10,728 nt of DNA from Phycisphaerales bacterium. GTDB taxonomy: Bacteria > Planctomycetota > Phycisphaerae > UBA1845. Shown one piece after another: positions 7,522 through 10,728 of the stretch. Numbering within the stretch: the first letter of the stretch is position 1; every line of letters begins with the position of its first letter. The position numbers and the translations under genes are program-made. Location: assembly GCA_030612785.1 (NCBI GenBank), contig JAUWNF010000070.1, forward strand, positions 1-10,728, given 5' to 3'. The notes beneath the pieces were generated by a model. It was not told the origin of the DNA. It searched no databases and worked only from the letters and a program-made list of their open reading frames with translations.

Positions 7522-7697
7522 ATTCGGGCGGCCTCGTACGGGATTCGGGGCCACAGGCCGGGCATTCGTCAGCGCTTCCTGTACAGCGGGTGGCGGTCTA
7601 GGTAAACTCACAGTGTTCCCCGGGCAATCTGGGAGCGGAGAACGAGCTTGGATGGAACAGCAGGTCCAGGAGTGGCGGATGGTGATCGACTGACCCC

Positions 7698-7702
7698 GAA
7701 GG
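7698..7702 (+). promoter_or_regulatory. Ribosome binding site of the 1000-residue protein
   Basis: GAAGG ends 9 bases before GTG 7712. An in-frame TGA at 7691-7693 and the absence of other start codons in between make this GTG the first possible start of the frame. Confidence 0.5.
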
Positions 7703-7711
7703 CGGCTCCTC

Positions 7712-10700
7712 GTGCAACAGCTCTCCTATTCAGACCGATCTGCGATTCTCGAGATCGTGGAGCACCTCAAGACCGCCTCGCCGGTCCCCGACGACGAGCT
7801 TCTCAGGCGTGTCTCCGCGTTTCTGCTTGCTCATCACGCTCACGCCGGGTTTGAACACGCCCTGACCAGGGATGCGATCGCCCTCAGCAACCACTTGCGC
7901 GTGACCAGGATGCCGGAAGTCCAGGCCGCCGCCCGGGCCGCACTTCGCTACCTCCTCCAGGAAGACGACTTCTTTCGCGACACGATGCCGGTCGTAGGTC
8001 TTCAGGACGATGCGTACGTGCTTAGCCTCGCGCTTCACGAGATCGCCGGGCTGACCGGCGTACCGACAACGCACTACGGCGCCCCACATCTGACCGACGA
8101 GGAGACGAAGCTGGCAGAGAGCCAGCTCGAACGATTCGTCGAGCAACCGCGTTGTGCCGACGAGGCGCTTGTGTCTGGCGCACGTGCATTCTGTGATCGG
8201 ATTCGGAACGTCGCGGAAACCGGCTACCTGGGCCGGATGCGTCGTAATGTCGAGCTCATGATCCAGATTCTCGGCCAACCAGGAACATCCGATGCCCATC
8301 TGTGGTCACGCGGGGCATTGAGCTACCTCGTCTGTCCCGTGGATGTGATCCCTGACGACCTCGGGCTGGTCGGGTTTCTCGACGACCGTTACATCCTCGA
8401 TACGGCCATGACAATGATCCAACCGCAGCCGGATCCGTGGTTTCGTATCCTGGATGAAACGATCGAGCGTTGGCCGTTCCTGAACTGGCTGATCCTCAGC
8501 GCGCACGGGACCCGGCATCCGCTTTCCGAGTTCGTCATCGCCAACGCTGCTCTCGGACTCGGGCAGCTCGGCGCCACCTGCGGTTCACCGCAGGTCGGTG
8601 TTGTCCTACCAGAGCAAGGACTGCTACCGGTGTTGCTCACCTTCATAGCCACACTCGGCATGATCCAAGAAGCTGCCCTGCGAGAGAATGCTTCGCTTGA
8701 ATTCCAGAAGGGCCAGAAAGTGCTCGTTGACGGTAAGGCTGTCTGGATCTTCGATGGACTTGAAATGGTCAACGACCGCCCCATGTTTCGACTGACACGG
8801 TACCGGCGCATGCGGGGCGTCATGACGCCATCCTCGCGACTCTGGCCGGTCGACAAGCTCGCGCGACTCCGCCCTACGGATGCGGATCGCGCGACGCGGG
8901 GTGACATAGTATACGACATGGCCCGAAACCCCGCCCCGATTGGTTCGGTTGACCGGCTCTTTCACTCGGAGCGACCGATTCAGTTTGGTGGTATTAAGCG
9001 ACAGATCCTGAGCGTGGCGAACCTGACCCGGGCACGGGAGATAATGCGTGGACTGCGCTTGTACGGCGAACGCCTTTCCGATGTTATCCCAATGGGCTCT
9101 GTAACCCATGACGGTGACGTGGACATCTGGTCACAGCGGTGGCGTGGCACGGAAGCCGTCTTGCTATTCGTTCCAGGACTGGATCGGGCCTGCGATTTCC
9201 TTGAAGAGGGAGAAGGTGGCGAGAAAACTGCGCAGTTGATTGTTGATGGCAATGGCGCGATCGCGCGACAGAGTGTCAGCCTCCAGCGGGTCTGTAAGGT
9301 GGACGTACCGGTTCTGGCGATCACACGAGAGCGGGATCATCGAGACCTTGAGCTCCTGAGTGACCGGGGTTTTGAGTTCTTCGAGTGGGAGCATCAGGAT
9401 CTTCGAGATTTGCTGTGGCCATCCCCGAATGAGGAAGCCAACGGACATTGCGTCCGAACTTATGAGCGCCGGTTGGTCAGTCGTGGGCTTGCTTCGACAA
9501 TTACACGAGACATTCCATGCGAGGAAGCCATTGGGGCGTATGACGTATTGCGAAAACTCGGACTGCTGCGCGGCGAACGAGAAGACCCGATCGATGAGCT
9601 GACGGGTTTCGTTGCGCGGGCCTGGGAGTTGATGTGCATGCTCACGCAGTCTGTCGTTCCGATCGGACACTGCGAAGCGCTCAAGGCCCGCGTGACGGGT
9701 GGTCTAGCCGCTCTGACAACCGTGGTATCTGCCAGCCGGTTCATGTCCACGGAAGAGCGGCGTCTCGCCGGACAGGTTACTGAGACGCTCACAATGCTCT
9801 CGGACCGCCTTCAGGAGGACAACCCCAAGGCGGGAGCGTTGGCGGAGTGCCTCAGTGGAGGATCGGATTTGACACTCATCTGCCACGATGCACAGGCGGC
9901 GCTGGAAACGAGTGCGTACTGGACATCGAACGACGCCCGGACCCGATTCCCTGCGTGCCACAAGACGCCAGAGACAATCCCCTGCACGGCCGCTGGCGAC
10001 GATACGATCATCTCTCCTGCGGTCGTTGTTGGTTGGCTTGGCAAGCGGCGCATTCCCGAACTGCTCCATCCACCAGTTTCGCCCGACCTCACGCTTCTTC
10101 TCTACGATTTCGAGTTGGCGTGGTACGACGGACTCCAGTGGGCGTGCGAGCAGGCTCGACGGAAGCGTGGCGGACGAGGTACGCGCCACAGGTTGCTCGG
10201 TTCCGAGGGTATGTGGCATCAAAGCGGTGCAGCCGGAACGAAACCGGATCGAAGCGGTGAATCCGAAGTGCGCCCCGCGGAGTTGGACGATTTCGACGAT
10301 CTGGCGGCCGAGTACCGGCGTACAAGGGCGATCGCTTACGCGAGAAGTGGTGACGTGGATGAGCCCGACGTCGATGCCACGATCCACTGGTTCGCCAATG
10401 GCTTGTACGCTTTCTTGACCAGCAAGTACAAAGCCAAGGTCGTAACTCACCTGCTTGAGGCAACAGCGTCACGCGACGGTCTGACGAAATCCGAGGTCCG
10501 GCGGGCTGAATGCCAGGACCTCTCGGTTGGGGACTACCTCCTGTTCCACCGCGGCTCCGATGCTGACGCCATTCGGGTCACTGCCGACGAGATCCTGAAG
10601 TCACCGGATACCCGCAGCACGGCAAGACTCTGGCAACGCGCGTTACGCCGATTCCGCGCCAGAGAGGGTCTGACCCCGCAGAGAGTATGGGAGCGGTTGA

Positions 10701-10714
10701 AGGCGGGCAGCTGA
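7712..10714 (+). CDS. Large protein with two DUF1232-like segments; candidate DrmE-type phage-defence protein
   Basis: A 1000-residue soluble protein with no signal peptide. Residues 203-240 carry a clear DUF1232 (YkvA-like) motif, LSYLVCPVDVIPDDLGLVGFLDD. Residues 78-110 (LRYLLQEDDFFRDTMPVVGLQDDAYVL) are a degenerate copy that keeps the LRYLL and VxGLxDD frame but lost the PxDxIPD core. Around 470-565 there is an alternating strand/helix pattern typical of a Rossmann- or helicase-like fold: EAVLLFVPG, QLIVDG (508-513), VPVLAIT (532-538), GFEFFEW (553-559). No Walker A (GxxxxGKT/S) is visible. The C-terminal third has VVVGWLGKRRIPELL (771-785), LTLLLYDFELAWYD and LSVGDYLLFHRGSDADAIR (937-955). 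From memory this overall layout resembles DrmE of class 2 DISARM, which has no known biochemical activity; I could not verify this. GTG 7712 has a GAAGG site. The gene ends 14 bases before the window edge, so partners would lie downstream. Confidence 0.7.
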   Translation: MQQLSYSDRSAILEIVEHLKTASPVPDDELLRRVSAFLLAHHAHAGFEHALTRDAIALSNHLRVTRMPEVQAAARAALRYLLQEDDFFRDTMPVVGLQDDAYVLSLALHEIAGLTGVPTTHYGAPHLTDEETKLAESQLERFVEQPRCADEALVSGARAFCDRIRNVAETGYLGRMRRNVELMIQILGQPGTSDAHLWSRGALSYLVCPVDVIPDDLGLVGFLDDRYILDTAMTMIQPQPDPWFRILDETIERWPFLNWLILSAHGTRHPLSEFVIANAALGLGQLGATCGSPQVGVVLPEQGLLPVLLTFIATLGMIQEAALRENASLEFQKGQKVLVDGKAVWIFDGLEMVNDRPMFRLTRYRRMRGVMTPSSRLWPVDKLARLRPTDADRATRGDIVYDMARNPAPIGSVDRLFHSERPIQFGGIKRQILSVANLTRAREIMRGLRLYGERLSDVIPMGSVTHDGDVDIWSQRWRGTEAVLLFVPGLDRACDFLEEGEGGEKTAQLIVDGNGAIARQSVSLQRVCKVDVPVLAITRERDHRDLELLSDRGFEFFEWEHQDLRDLLWPSPNEEANGHCVRTYERRLVSRGLASTITRDIPCEEAIGAYDVLRKLGLLRGEREDPIDELTGFVARAWELMCMLTQSVVPIGHCEALKARVTGGLAALTTVVSASRFMSTEERRLAGQVTETLTMLSDRLQEDNPKAGALAECLSGGSDLTLICHDAQAALETSAYWTSNDARTRFPACHKTPETIPCTAAGDDTIISPAVVVGWLGKRRIPELLHPPVSPDLTLLLYDFELAWYDGLQWACEQARRKRGGRGTRHRLLGSEGMWHQSGAAGTKPDRSGESEVRPAELDDFDDLAAEYRRTRAIAYARSGDVDEPDVDATIHWFANGLYAFLTSKYKAKVVTHLLEATASRDGLTKSEVRRAECQDLSVGDYLLFHRGSDADAIRVTADEILKSPDTRSTARLWQRALRRFRAREGLTPQRVWERLKAGS

Positions 10715-10728
10715 GACCATCACTTAAT

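Larger units (their letters stand above)
7133..7711. other. Stretch of about 580 bases with no recognisable gene
   Basis: Several frames are open on both strands because of high GC, but their translations are rich in Arg, Pro and Gly and show no family motif. The only structures seen are a small hairpin at 7498-7521 and a nine-base direct repeat (GGATTCGGG at 7520-7528 and 7541-7549). Given the broken genes on its left, this is most likely further decayed gene sequence plus the upstream region of the last gene. No convincing promoter could be picked out. Confidence 0.5.

Noticed and set aside
7460..7530. tRNA-like wording (GAGCTGGCAGAGCGC followed by a GATTCG) in the gene-less stretch
   Set aside because: No acceptor stem, anticodon arm or T-arm can be paired with correct spacing.
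7110..7601. 163-codon plus-strand open frame after the transposase fragment
   Set aside because: The translation is dominated by Arg, Pro and Gly, with no motif. Only its first 20 or so codons might be frameshifted transposase sequence.
7652..7693. A 13-codon frame (MEQQVQEWRMVID) in the same frame as the last gene, ending at TGA 7691-7693
   Set aside because: It faintly recalls the first residues of some transposases and could be another remnant or a leader peptide, but it is too short to support either.
1..10728. CRISPR array or other regularly spaced repeats
   Set aside because: No repeated units with regular spacing were seen anywhere in the window.

Overview
The window looks like bacterial chromosomal DNA, GC-rich, most likely from a Planctomycetota member (Phycisphaerae-like). 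The best lineage clue is a multi-spanning membrane protein carrying a CPACGYNLRGL...CPECG zinc ribbon, a signature I associate with that phylum. Supporting clues are TQPA/ASQPA-rich linkers in a lipoprotein, seven-blade WD40 proteins, and a metallophosphoesterase N-terminal domain common there. This assignment is inference; there is no rRNA or marker gene in the window.

Region 1 (1-5366, + strand) is ordinary, well-packed housekeeping or accessory sequence. In order it holds the end of an LpoB-like (PBP-activator type) lipoprotein, a zinc-ribbon membrane protein, a B12-binding radical SAM enzyme, a lipoprotein with TolB/PD40-type beta-propeller repeats, and a DUF2085 membrane protein. The last three are tight (16-base overlap, then a 23-base gap) and probably form one transcript. 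What the radical SAM enzyme modifies cannot be read from the sequence.

Region 2 (about 5359-7711) is a graveyard of broken genes on both strands. A minus-strand seven-repeat WD40 gene is frameshifted at a run of eight C, may carry a further nonsense codon, and has lost its natural 5' end. It abuts, near 6575, a plus-strand remnant consisting of a signal peptide and the N-terminal domain of a calcineurin-like phosphoesterase without its catalytic domain. That remnant stops near 6970 against a piece of an integrase-core transposase. About 580 bases of non-coding or unrecognisable sequence follow, up to the last gene.

Region 3 (7712-10714, + strand) is one intact 1000-residue protein. It has two DUF1232-like segments near its N terminus and a long remainder. 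From memory, the remainder resembles the DrmE-type proteins of the DISARM anti-phage system. It lies directly beyond mobile-element debris, as defence genes often do, and its probable partners would lie downstream, beyond the window. This is the most interesting gene here, but its function is unproven and the DrmE link needs a profile search.
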